From Cellulosimicrobium protaetiae (GTDB lineage: Bacteria > Actinomycetota > Actinomycetes > Actinomycetales > Cellulomonadaceae): a stretch of DNA of 64,000 bases. The notes under the pieces are model-generated. The model worked only from the letters and a program-made list of their open reading frames with translations. It was not told the origin of the DNA and ran no database searches. Numbering within the stretch: the stretch's first letter is position 1; each line of letters begins with the position of its first letter. Both the position numbers and the translations under genes were made by a program. Shown one piece after another: positions 34,810-41,695 of the stretch. Where the stretch lies: positions 868,001-932,000 of the forward strand of contig NZ_CP052757.1 in NCBI RefSeq assembly GCF_009708005.2, read 5' to 3'.

Positions 34810-35909
34810 CGGTCCTCCGTGACGGGCTCGACCACGGCCGACCCCGCGTCGCCGACCGTCCACGTGACGGTGAGCTGGACGCTGCCGCTGCTGTCGAACG
34901 GCTGGGCCCAGCCGAGCTCGGTGAAACGTCCGTTGACGTCGTCCGGCGTGCCCGACGCGATGTCGGACTGGCCGGCGTTGAAGTTGTAGCGGTCCTCCGC
35001 GTGCACGGTGATGACCATCGTGGCCTGGTCGCCCACCACCGTCACGTCCGAGCTGGACCACTGCTGGTAGCCGCCGATCGTCTTCTGCCAGTTCTCCGTC
35101 TGGGCGTAGTTCGGAGCCTGCGACGCGTCGCCCGTCATGGAGAAGTCGGTGTTCCCCCGGGCGATGAGCTCCTCGGCCCCCGCCTGGGCGCTCGCGATCT
35201 CCGCGTCGACGTTGGCCGCCACGCCGGAGTCGTTCGCGTACGCGGCCGCGTAGTCGAACTCGTAGTCCTCGCCGGAGTTCCCCAGGTAGTGCCGGTAGAT
35301 CGACCCCGCGTCCTGCAGCCCCGGGTGGAGGCGGGTCGCCTCGGCCTTGGCGTTCCACTCGACCCACGAGGTGCGGTCGTCCCACGTCGGGTCGTCGTCG
35401 GAGTCGTACTCGAAGTCCTCGTCCCACTCGATCTCGGGGCGCGTGGGTGGCCCGAGGACGTACTGCTCGCCGCCCGGCTCTCCCGGTGCGTCGCCGGGAC
35501 CGGTGGTGCCCGGGCCACCGGGGTTCGCCGGCGCGGTCGGCGTGAAGGTGACGGGCACCGCCATCGCGAGCGGACCACCGCCGCCACCACCACCGCCGCC
35601 ACCGCCGGACGTCCCGCCGGGGCCCGCGCCGTCGGTGTCGCCGGAGCTTGCGGAGTCCTGCTGGTCGGCGTCCCGGCGCAGCGCACCGGCCGCGTCCGTG
35701 AGCGTCGCCGCGCACGACCGCAGCGCCCCGACGCACATCCCGTCCCAGGCGCCCCGGAAGCCGTCGCCGTCCCGCCCGGTCCACCCGGTCGACGCGACCA
35801 CGGACGACAGGTTCGCGGTCAACGACGTCAGCGACTGCGCCGCGCCCTCGACGTCCTGCGCCAACCGGCGCAGCCCTGCGACGTCCGCACCCCACATGCC
35901 TGCGGTCAT
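34806..35909 (-). CDS. WXG100-like N-terminus with polyglycine linker and unknown C-terminal domain
   Basis: 367 residues from ATG 35909 with GGAGGGGG upstream. Residues 1-90 are helical with a WxG turn at 43-45 (ASTGWTGRDGDGFRGAWDG), as in ESX/type VII substrates. A Gly/Ser/Asp linker with an uninterrupted glycine run follows (about 105-118), then a Pro-rich stretch and a C-terminal domain (about 180-367) with WVEWNAKAEATRLHPGLQ, YNFNAGQSDIASG, NGRFTELGWAQPF. The layout (secretion head, linker, variable tail) resembles polymorphic-toxin substrates, but I see no known toxin motif and no type VII machinery here. Confidence 0.6.
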   Translation of the reverse strand: MTAGMWGADVAGLRRLAQDVEGAAQSLTSLTANLSSVVASTGWTGRDGDGFRGAWDGMCVGALRSCAATLTDAAGALRRDADQQDSASSGDTDGAGPGGTSGGGGGGGGGGGPLAMAVPVTFTPTAPANPGGPGTTGPGDAPGEPGGEQYVLGPPTRPEIEWDEDFEYDSDDDPTWDDRTSWVEWNAKAEATRLHPGLQDAGSIYRHYLGNSGEDYEFDYAAAYANDSGVAANVDAEIASAQAGAEELIARGNTDFSMTGDASQAPNYAQTENWQKTIGGYQQWSSSDVTVVGDQATMVITVHAEDRYNFNAGQSDIASGTPDDVNGRFTELGWAQPFDSSGSVQLTVTWTVGDAGSAVVEPVTEDR

Positions 35910-35985
35910 GGATCCCCCTCCGTCCGCCGAGCAGCGTAGCCCGGGCCCCTTTGCCCCGACCATGGGGACCGCTCCCCGGCCTGGG

Positions 35986-36621
35986 TCAGCCGGCCGGCTC
36001 GCCGTAGACCGGGCGCACGAACGCGAGGACGATGCCCACGCCGCCGCGCTGCGCGAGACGCGCACGGTCCTCGGGGTGGTCGATCAGGTGCCGCAGCACG
36101 CGGGCGACCGCCTCCGCGTCCGTGACGGCGACCGTGTCCGGGTCCGGCCCGTGCGCGGGACGGCCCTGGAGGAGGTCCTCGCCGTCGGCGTGCCGGGCCC
36201 GCGCGCCGTCGTGCAGCTCGACCCGCAGGGTCGGGCGCCGCTCGCCCGTCACGACCCGCACGGCCGCGACGTCGTCCCACCGCACGACGACCCGGACCAC
36301 CTCCGCACCGCCCACGGGCAGCTCGACCTCGTGCGGCCGCAGCACGACCGCCGCCTTCGACGGCCCGCGCACGTAGGCCACCAGCCCGCCGCCGAAGGCG
36401 ACGGCGACGATGCCGATCAGGGCCGCCGCGAACCCCTCGTCGTTCCGCAGGAGCCACACGGCGAACCACACCGCGCCACCGCACAGCGCGATCAGGATCA
36501 GCAGCACCGCGAGGTAGTCGACGGCCGGCGTCAGGCGCTCGCGCCCGCGCACCCCGCCGCGCACCGCCGTCCACACCATGCTCGGCCGGTACGGCTGCCG
36601 GGGTCGGCGGTCGCTGCTCAC
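35986..36621 (-). CDS. Membrane protein with two N-terminal helices and a PH-like domain
   Basis: 211 residues from GTG 36621; ATG 36579 is an alternative. Two hydrophobic helices (YLAVLLILIALCGGAVWF and FAAALIGIVAVAFGGGLVAY, about 30-80) precede a soluble beta-rich domain (VVLRPHEVELPVGGAEVVRV, VRWDDVAAVRVVTG) resembling bacterial PH-like proteins. Function unknown. It is divergent from the HhH protein gene with only 51 bp between starts. Confidence 0.6.
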   Translation of the reverse strand: MSSDRRPRQPYRPSMVWTAVRGGVRGRERLTPAVDYLAVLLILIALCGGAVWFAVWLLRNDEGFAAALIGIVAVAFGGGLVAYVRGPSKAAVVLRPHEVELPVGGAEVVRVVVRWDDVAAVRVVTGERRPTLRVELHDGARARHADGEDLLQGRPAHGPDPDTVAVTDAEAVARVLRHLIDHPEDRARLAQRGGVGIVLAFVRPVYGEPAG

Positions 36622-36672
36622 GGTGGACAGTCTGCCGGACCGACGGTCGGAAGCACGTGGCAGGGTGGCGGC

Positions 36673-37191
36673 ATGACGACGCTCTCCCAGGTCCGTGCGG
36701 CCGCGCTCGCCCTGCCCGAGACGGCGGAGGACGCGCCCGCCGGGACGGTCACGTTCACCGTGCGGGGGCGACGGTTCGCGACGGTGACGAGGACCGCCGT
36801 CGTGCAGCTCCGGCTGGGGGACGACGACGTCGCGCGGCTGCTCGCCGAGCACCCGACGGCCTCGCGGGTGACGCGCGGCGACCACCTGCTCGGCGCGGGC
36901 GTACCCCTCGCCGACCTCGACGGCCAGCAGGCCAACCACTGGGTGCGGCGCGCGTGGCTCGCCCGTGCGCCCCGGCGCCTGGCCGCGGCCCTCCTCGCGG
37001 CCGACGGCGCGGAGCCGGGGTCGGTCGGCGACCTCCCCGCCGCCATCGGTCGGCCCGCTACGCGCGCGCTCGCCGGGGCGGGCATCACCACGCTGTCCGA
37101 CGTCGCCCGGCTGGGCGACGCGGACCTGCTCGCCCTGCACGGGGTCGGGCCCCGGGCCGTGCGGATCCTGCGCGACGCCGCGAACGGGTGA
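36673..37191 (+). CDS. MmcQ/YjbR-like domain with C-terminal helix-hairpin-helix
   Basis: 172 residues from ATG 36673. The N-terminal 105 residues resemble the MmcQ/YjbR DNA-binding-like fold (TTLSQVRAAALALPETAED, FTVRGRRFATV, QQANHWVRRAWLARAP). Residues about 135-170 form a helix-hairpin-helix (GITTLSDVARLGDADLLALH then GVGPRAVRILRDA), a non-specific DNA-binding motif. Likely a cytoplasmic nucleic-acid-associated protein; role unknown. Confidence 0.7.
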   Translation: MTTLSQVRAAALALPETAEDAPAGTVTFTVRGRRFATVTRTAVVQLRLGDDDVARLLAEHPTASRVTRGDHLLGAGVPLADLDGQQANHWVRRAWLARAPRRLAAALLAADGAEPGSVGDLPAAIGRPATRALAGAGITTLSDVARLGDADLLALHGVGPRAVRILRDAANG

Positions 37192-37207
37192 CGAGAGGGC
37201 TATGGTG

Positions 37208-37227
37208 CCGATAGCATCGGCTATCGG
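37208..37227 (+). promoter_or_regulatory. Palindromic operator before the MNT-HEPN pair
   Basis: CCGATAGC and GCTATCGG form a perfect 8-base inverted repeat with a 4-base spacer, directly before the RBS (GGAGG at about 37226-37230) and ATG 37236. It could be the binding site of the HTH head of the downstream antitoxin, or an mRNA hairpin touching the RBS. Confidence 0.6.
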
Positions 37228-37235
37228 AGGTGGCG

Positions 37236-37772
37236 ATGGTGGAAGGGTCGTCCGTCGAGGCCGCGTTCGAGGCGTATCTCGGTGGGCTCGCGACGAGGGC
37301 GCGCGCCCTGCGGGACGAGGCGAGCGCGACGCTCGAGCGAGGTGCGCGACAGGCGGCTGAGCTCGGATGGAGCCAGCGGCGCATCGCCGCAGGCCTCGGG
37401 AGGAGTCAGCCGGAGATCAAGCGACTGCTCGACCGGTCTGCCGAGTCAGGTGCCGCGGCGCACGTCGAGGCGAGCACGGGACCGCCGACGGTGCTCGACA
37501 CCGTGCTGCGGGGGAAGCGCGATGCGGTGGTCTCTGCGGCTGCTCGGCACGGAGCGGGGAACGTCCGTGTGTTCGGGTCGGTCGCGACGGGCACCGACAC
37601 GCCCGAGTCGGACGTCGACCTCCTCGTCGACGTGGACGACGCGGTCGGCCTCATGGGGCTGGCCGCCCTCCAGCTCGAGCTCGAGGAGATCCTGGGTCGC
37701 GCGGTGGACGTCGTGCCGGAGCGATCGCTCCGGCCGGAGGTGCGCGCCACCGTCCAGGCGATCCCCTTGTGA
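37236..37772 (+). CDS. MNT nucleotidyltransferase antitoxin with N-terminal HTH
   Basis: 178 residues from ATG 37236 (GTG 37230 is in frame but lies inside the RBS). Residues about 40-68 are an HTH (AELGWSQRRIAAGLGRSQPE). Residues about 85-178 are a minimal nucleotidyltransferase: VRVFGSVATGTDTPESDVDL with the GSx10DxD active site. MNT antitoxins of MntA/HepT systems add AMP to the HEPN toxin. The HTH fusion adds transcriptional control and fits the palindrome just upstream. The stop overlaps the HEPN start (GTGA). Confidence 0.85.
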   Translation: MVEGSSVEAAFEAYLGGLATRARALRDEASATLERGARQAAELGWSQRRIAAGLGRSQPEIKRLLDRSAESGAAAHVEASTGPPTVLDTVLRGKRDAVVSAAARHGAGNVRVFGSVATGTDTPESDVDLLVDVDDAVGLMGLAALQLELEEILGRAVDVVPERSLRPEVRATVQAIPL

Positions 37773-38098
37773 CGCGGACCGACGCCGACCACGCGCGTGA
37801 CGCGCTCGAGCACCTCGCGATGATCGGCCACCACGTGGCCGAGGGTGGGTGGGGTCGTCAGGTCGTCGTCGACGCGGTCTGCCTGCGCCTCGCTGCGTCG
37901 ATCGAGGCGGCGTCGCACCTGAGCGCGGAAGCGCGGGCGTCGGCGTTCGGTGCGACCTGGCGCGTGATCTGGGCGACGCGAAAGCGGATCGCTCACGGGT
38001 GCGCGACGGTCGACCCGCAGATCGTGCGCGCGACCGTCGAGAACGATCTCGTCGAGTACGCCGCAGCCCTGAGGAGCGTCGCGGCGAGGGGTGGCTGA
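37769..38098 (+). CDS. HepT-like HEPN ribonuclease toxin
   Basis: 109 residues, GTG start overlapping the MNT stop. All-helical HEPN protein: HARDALEHLAMIGHHVAEGG, VCLRLAASIEAASHL, and the RNase motif R-x4-H in TRKRIAHG near residues 74-81. It is predicted to cleave RNA when not neutralised by AMP addition from the upstream partner. Gene order (MNT first) and overlap match the known MntA/HepT type. Confidence 0.82.
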   Translation: MTRTDADHARDALEHLAMIGHHVAEGGWGRQVVVDAVCLRLAASIEAASHLSAEARASAFGATWRVIWATRKRIAHGCATVDPQIVRATVENDLVEYAAALRSVAARGG

Positions 38099-38185
38099 GC
38101 GCTCGAACCTCGCTGGCTGAGCCTGGAACTCCGGCGCCGGGCTGCGTCTCCAGCGGGGGGTGCGAGCACGATGTGCGCGCACCTC

Positions 38186-38214
38186 TTGCGCATGTGCAGT
38201 TACTGCGCATAGGT
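38186..38214 (+). promoter_or_regulatory. Promoter for leaderless gene at 38222
   Basis: TTGCGC (38186-38191) and ATAGGT (38209-38214) with a 17-base spacer; the ATG is seven bases downstream, so the transcript probably starts at the start codon. TGCGCAT is repeated at 38187 and 38204, a possible regulator site. Confidence 0.5.
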
Positions 38215-38221
38215 TCGCTGC

Positions 38222-38608
38222 ATGACCACGAACGCGTCGCGACACGCTCGACCTCGCCTCGACGCCGCACGCGCGGCGCTCGACGAGGCCTCGACCGCCG
38301 CGCCGGGCGAGGCGGTCGAGCCGCTGTCGCGAGCGCGCGCGCTGCTTGACGTCGCGCTCGACGAGGCGATGGCCGAGGCGCTGCTCGCCGGGTCGTCGAT
38401 GCGGTCGGTCGCCGAGGCGGCCGGCGTCGCCCCCAACACGGTGCCGCCCCGCATCGCACGGACACCGGCGCTCGCGGGCTACTCCGGCCCCGACGGCCGC
38501 GTCTCCGCCGAGGGCGTCACGCGCGCCCGCTATGACCGCGAACGCGGGACACCGCCGCCCGAGCCGACGACCGCCGTCGAACCCCTGAGGTTCCGCCGCC
38601 GCACCTGA
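38222..38608 (+). CDS. Small HTH-containing hypothetical protein
   Basis: 128 residues from ATG 38222 without an RBS but with a well-placed promoter. A helix-turn-helix-like segment GSSMRSVAEAAGVAPNTVPP (about 57-76) is followed by a short conserved-looking tail (GYSGPDGRVSAEGVTRARYD). The first half is Ala/Arg-rich helix. Possibly a small regulator; function unknown. It is followed by the vWA gene on the same strand. Confidence 0.55.
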   Translation: MTTNASRHARPRLDAARAALDEASTAAPGEAVEPLSRARALLDVALDEAMAEALLAGSSMRSVAEAAGVAPNTVPPRIARTPALAGYSGPDGRVSAEGVTRARYDRERGTPPPEPTTAVEPLRFRRRT

Positions 38609-38654
38609 CCGCCCGCCGCACCGTCCGTCCAGCAGCACGACGAAGGGAACCGCT

Positions 38655-39740
38655 ATGCCTGACCAGACCCTCACCCACCTCGCCATGCTGCTCGACCGGT
38701 CCGGCTCGATGCAGTCGATCAAGCAGGCCACCGAGCAGGGCTTCGACCTGTTCCTCACCGAGCAGCGCGACGCGCCCGGCCGCTGCACGGTCACGCTCGC
38801 GCAGTTCGACAACGAGTTCGAGGAGGTCTACACCGACCTCGACGTGCGCGAGGTCCCCCCGCTCGACCTGCGCCCGCGCGGCATGACCGCGCTGCTCGAC
38901 TCCATCGGGCGCCTCGTGCAGACGACCGCGCTGCGTATCGCTCAGCTCCCCGAGGAGCAGCGGCCCGGCGCCGTGATCGTCGGCATCATGACCGACGGCC
39001 TCGAGAACGCGTCGAAGGAGTACACGCACGCCGCGATCAAGGCGCTCGTCACCGAGCGCGAGGAGCAGTTCGGCTGGACGTTCCTCTACATGGGCGCCAA
39101 CCAGGACGCGATCGAGGTCGGCGCGTCGATCGGTGTGAAGCGCGAGCGGTCGCTCACGTACGACACGGCGAACGTCGACCAGGCGTACGCCGCGACGTCG
39201 CGCAGCATGGCCGCGATGCGCGGCGCCGTGTGGGCCGGCGCGGCGCCCGCTGCGGCACGCGACCAGCACGCCGCGTACACCGAGGCGGACCGCGCGGCGG
39301 CCGGTGGCTCCGCGCCTGAGCGCGCGAGCACTCCGACCGGTCGTCGCAGCCCTGCGCCCGCACCGGTGCGGCCCGCCCCGCGCGGGACGAAGGACGACCC
39401 GTTCGACGAGCGGCACCTGCTGGACCACGTGCGGTCGGTGCTCGCGTCGGGCGCGCCGACGCTCGCCGACGTGGGGACGTTCGGTGGACGCGCTGTCGTC
39501 TGGGCGACCGTGTGCGGCGTGCCGGTCTACCTCAACGCGGACTCGTCGCGCGCGGCGCTGCAGCAGCTCGTGGATGCGGCTGCGGGTGGACCTCTCCCGT
39601 GGACCGTCATCGCGAGCCAGAGTGGCCAGCTCAACAAGGTGACGTTCCGGTCCGGAGCGCGCGTGCCCGGGTTCTACTGCTACGCGCGCGAGACCCAGCC
39701 CACGGCAGGCCCGCTGGGAGGCGCCGTCGTCGCGCACTGA
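38655..39740 (+). CDS. von Willebrand factor A domain protein
   Basis: 361 residues from ATG 38655, RBS GAAGGGAACC. Residues 5-190 are a vWA domain with an intact MIDAS: DRSGSM at 14-19, the Thr in GMTALLDSIG and the Asp in VGIMTDGLENASKEY. A Pro/Ala-rich linker (about 215-245) leads to a second domain of about 100 residues (RAVVWATVCGVPVYLNADSS, VPGFYCYARETQP) that I do not recognise. Probably a cytoplasmic protein-protein interaction or chaperone-type role. Confidence 0.75.
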   Translation: MPDQTLTHLAMLLDRSGSMQSIKQATEQGFDLFLTEQRDAPGRCTVTLAQFDNEFEEVYTDLDVREVPPLDLRPRGMTALLDSIGRLVQTTALRIAQLPEEQRPGAVIVGIMTDGLENASKEYTHAAIKALVTEREEQFGWTFLYMGANQDAIEVGASIGVKRERSLTYDTANVDQAYAATSRSMAAMRGAVWAGAAPAAARDQHAAYTEADRAAAGGSAPERASTPTGRRSPAPAPVRPAPRGTKDDPFDERHLLDHVRSVLASGAPTLADVGTFGGRAVVWATVCGVPVYLNADSSRAALQQLVDAAAGGPLPWTVIASQSGQLNKVTFRSGARVPGFYCYARETQPTAGPLGGAVVAH

Positions 39741-39829
39741 AGGTCCGACGCCGTGGGACGGGCCGCGAGGTGCGGCCCGTCCTGCGGTGCAGCTCCGGCT
39801 GTGGGCCGCCGAGGCGAGCCGACGCGGTC

Positions 39830-39857
39830 GTCGACTCTCTGCCTCAAGAGAGTCGAC
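39830..39857. repeat. Perfect inverted repeat GTCGACTCTCT / AGAGAGTCGAC
   Basis: 11-base perfect arms with a 6-base spacer (39841-39846), in the 179-bp gap between the vWA gene and the next gene. It could end the vWA transcript or be a regulator site for the gene at 39920; there is no T-run. Confidence 0.6.
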
Positions 39858-39919
39858 TACCGTGCCTCCAGAGACGACGGGTGAGTACCCGACGCACGAC
39901 GTGAGCAGGGGGCTGCTTC

Positions 39920-40834
39920 ATGGAGGATCCGCGCGCGGCGGCGAGGGCGGGACGAGTCCGGCGGCACGCACGATGGGTCGTGCCGCTCGTCGCCGCACCC
40001 GCCGTGTTCCTCGCTTGCGTCCTCGTCCTCGACGCGCTCAACCGGCACGAGCTCTACCACGGGGCGTGGGCGTTCCTCGTGCTCCTGGTGGTCGCCGTGG
40101 CGTTCCTCGGGCCGGTCGCCCTGCTCGCTGTCGCGATCGCAAAGGGCGCCAGGACATTCCGGGAGCACCGGCGCAGCCGCGGTCGGTTCTCTGCGACCGA
40201 GCGTGCCGAGATCGGCCGGCGCGACGCCGCCGCGCACGCGTGGGCGAAAGCCCAGGGCCTGCACCGGCAACTCCTCGCGCGGGAGGTTCCGCCCACGCTG
40301 CGGGTGTGGGACGTCGTCCCGTACGCGGGCGAGGAGTTCTTCTGCGACGTGCCCGCCGGGTACGCGCGCTACTACGGGACGACCGTCAGCTACACGCAGA
40401 CGTCGGGGTTCTACTACGGGCGGCCGTCGTTCGTCCTCACCGGCCTTGCCGTGACGGCGATCGCCAACGCCGCCGAGCGTAGCGCCGCCCAGGCGCAGGC
40501 CCGAGAGCAGTGGCGTGAGCGCTGCGTCTCCCGGCTCGTCGTGAGCAACCACCGGCTGCTGGTCCAGGTGCATGGGCGATGGCTGTCGTTCGACTACTCC
40601 GCGATGACGGCGGTATTCCCCGAACCCGGCGGGTGGGCCCTCGTCTGCCAGTTCTCCTCGACCGAGCCGCTCTTGCTCACTGGCGACCACGCCCCTTTCG
40701 CCGCGGTGATGACCCTGTACAGGACGCACGGCGAGCAGGCGCTGAGAGATCACCCCGGTCTGGAGCCACTCCGGCCGGTGCACGGCCCGGCCAGCCCGGG
40801 GAGCGAGGTTGCTTCCGATCAGCGGGTGAGGTAG
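39920..40834 (+). CDS. Membrane protein with two N-terminal helices, unknown function
   Basis: 304 residues from ATG 39920. Two hydrophobic helices (WVVPLVAAPAVFLACVLVL and FLVLLVVAVAFLGPVALLAV, about 19-75) are followed by a cytoplasmic part with an Ala/Arg/Glu-rich helix and a beta-rich region (RLVVSNHRLLVQVHGRWLSF, AVFPEPGGWALVCQFSSTEP) that looks PH-like. No known family assigned. Three of its motifs are Tyr-rich (YARYYGTTVSYTQTSGFYYG), which is unusual. Confidence 0.55.
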   Translation: MEDPRAAARAGRVRRHARWVVPLVAAPAVFLACVLVLDALNRHELYHGAWAFLVLLVVAVAFLGPVALLAVAIAKGARTFREHRRSRGRFSATERAEIGRRDAAAHAWAKAQGLHRQLLAREVPPTLRVWDVVPYAGEEFFCDVPAGYARYYGTTVSYTQTSGFYYGRPSFVLTGLAVTAIANAAERSAAQAQAREQWRERCVSRLVVSNHRLLVQVHGRWLSFDYSAMTAVFPEPGGWALVCQFSSTEPLLLTGDHAPFAAVMTLYRTHGEQALRDHPGLEPLRPVHGPASPGSEVASDQRVR

Positions 40835-41027
40835 ACAACTGCCCAGGTCACGAGTGACTGGCGAGACGCCCTCCGCGTGCCGGTCCGGCAACCGCGCCCC
40901 TCGCGCACGGTGCCCCAGGAGGAAGACCGGCCCTGGCCGAACGGTCAGGGAAGTGCGAGGTCGACGTCCGCCTCGGTGCGTTGCTGCGCGCCCGGGTGCC
41001 GTCGGCCCTGACCGAAGGGCTGCTCCG

Positions 41028-41633
41028 ATGAACCCGACCCCGACCATGACCCTGTGGGTCCGTACCGACGACGCGTGCCAGCTGCTCGTGAGCGACGAGG
41101 GGCACCTCGTGTGCCCGGTCCACACCGGGCACCCGCGCCCGGTCCCGTCGCGCGGGTGCTCGTTCAACCCGTTCCTGCGTCTCTGCCACGTCTGCCTGAG
41201 CGAGCGCGTCCAGATGACGAGCCGCTTCCACATCGAGCGACGCGTTTGCGACGCGTGCCAGAAGGTCGACGCCTCGCTCGCCAAGTCGCTCGGTGCCGAA
41301 CCCCTGACCGGGATCACGCAGGACCACCAGACCCTGCGGCGCATGGAGGCCTACGTCACGCTCGTCTTCCCGACGCGGTGGCGGCGCGCGCGCGAGAGCG
41401 GCCTCGGCGTCGTCGAGCTCGACACGAGCGCACCGTTCTGGGGCAGGAAGCGCGACGGCCGGGTCGAGCCCCAGCCATCCACGACGGTGCGGCACTTTGC
41501 GCGACTCGACCACTGGCGCCACCGTGGTGGTGGCGGGCCGGACTCCGTGTCCCGCCGCGCCGCGTTCCTCGCGTGGGCACGGGCCGTGCACCCCGCGAGC
41601 CCCGTGGCGGTCGCAGCGGGTGAAATCCCGTGA
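41028..41633 (+). CDS. Hypothetical protein with Cys-pair zinc-finger-like motifs
   Basis: 201 residues from ATG 41028, RBS GAAGGG. Cysteines occur as CPVHTGH, CHVCLSER and CDACQK between residues about 25 and 80, consistent with one or two zinc sites. The C-terminal 110 residues are basic (FPTRWRRARESGLGVVELDT). Function unknown. Its stop overlaps a GTG that could start the NERD helicase gene, so they may be coupled. Confidence 0.5.
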   Translation: MNPTPTMTLWVRTDDACQLLVSDEGHLVCPVHTGHPRPVPSRGCSFNPFLRLCHVCLSERVQMTSRFHIERRVCDACQKVDASLAKSLGAEPLTGITQDHQTLRRMEAYVTLVFPTRWRRARESGLGVVELDTSAPFWGRKRDGRVEPQPSTTVRHFARLDHWRHRGGGGPDSVSRRAAFLAWARAVHPASPVAVAAGEIP

Positions 41634-41660
41634 CGCGCGAGACCGCAGGTCGTCAGGCCC

Positions 41661-41689
41661 GTGACGTCGTCGGCACGGTGCGGTACGAA
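41661..41689 (+). promoter_or_regulatory. Possible promoter for the NERD-UvrD gene
   Basis: GTGACG (41661-41666) and TACGAA (41684-41689) with 17-base spacing, seven bases before ATG 41696. It supports a leaderless start at 41696 instead of the coupled GTG at 41630. Confidence 0.4.
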
Positions 41690-41695
41690 CGGCAC

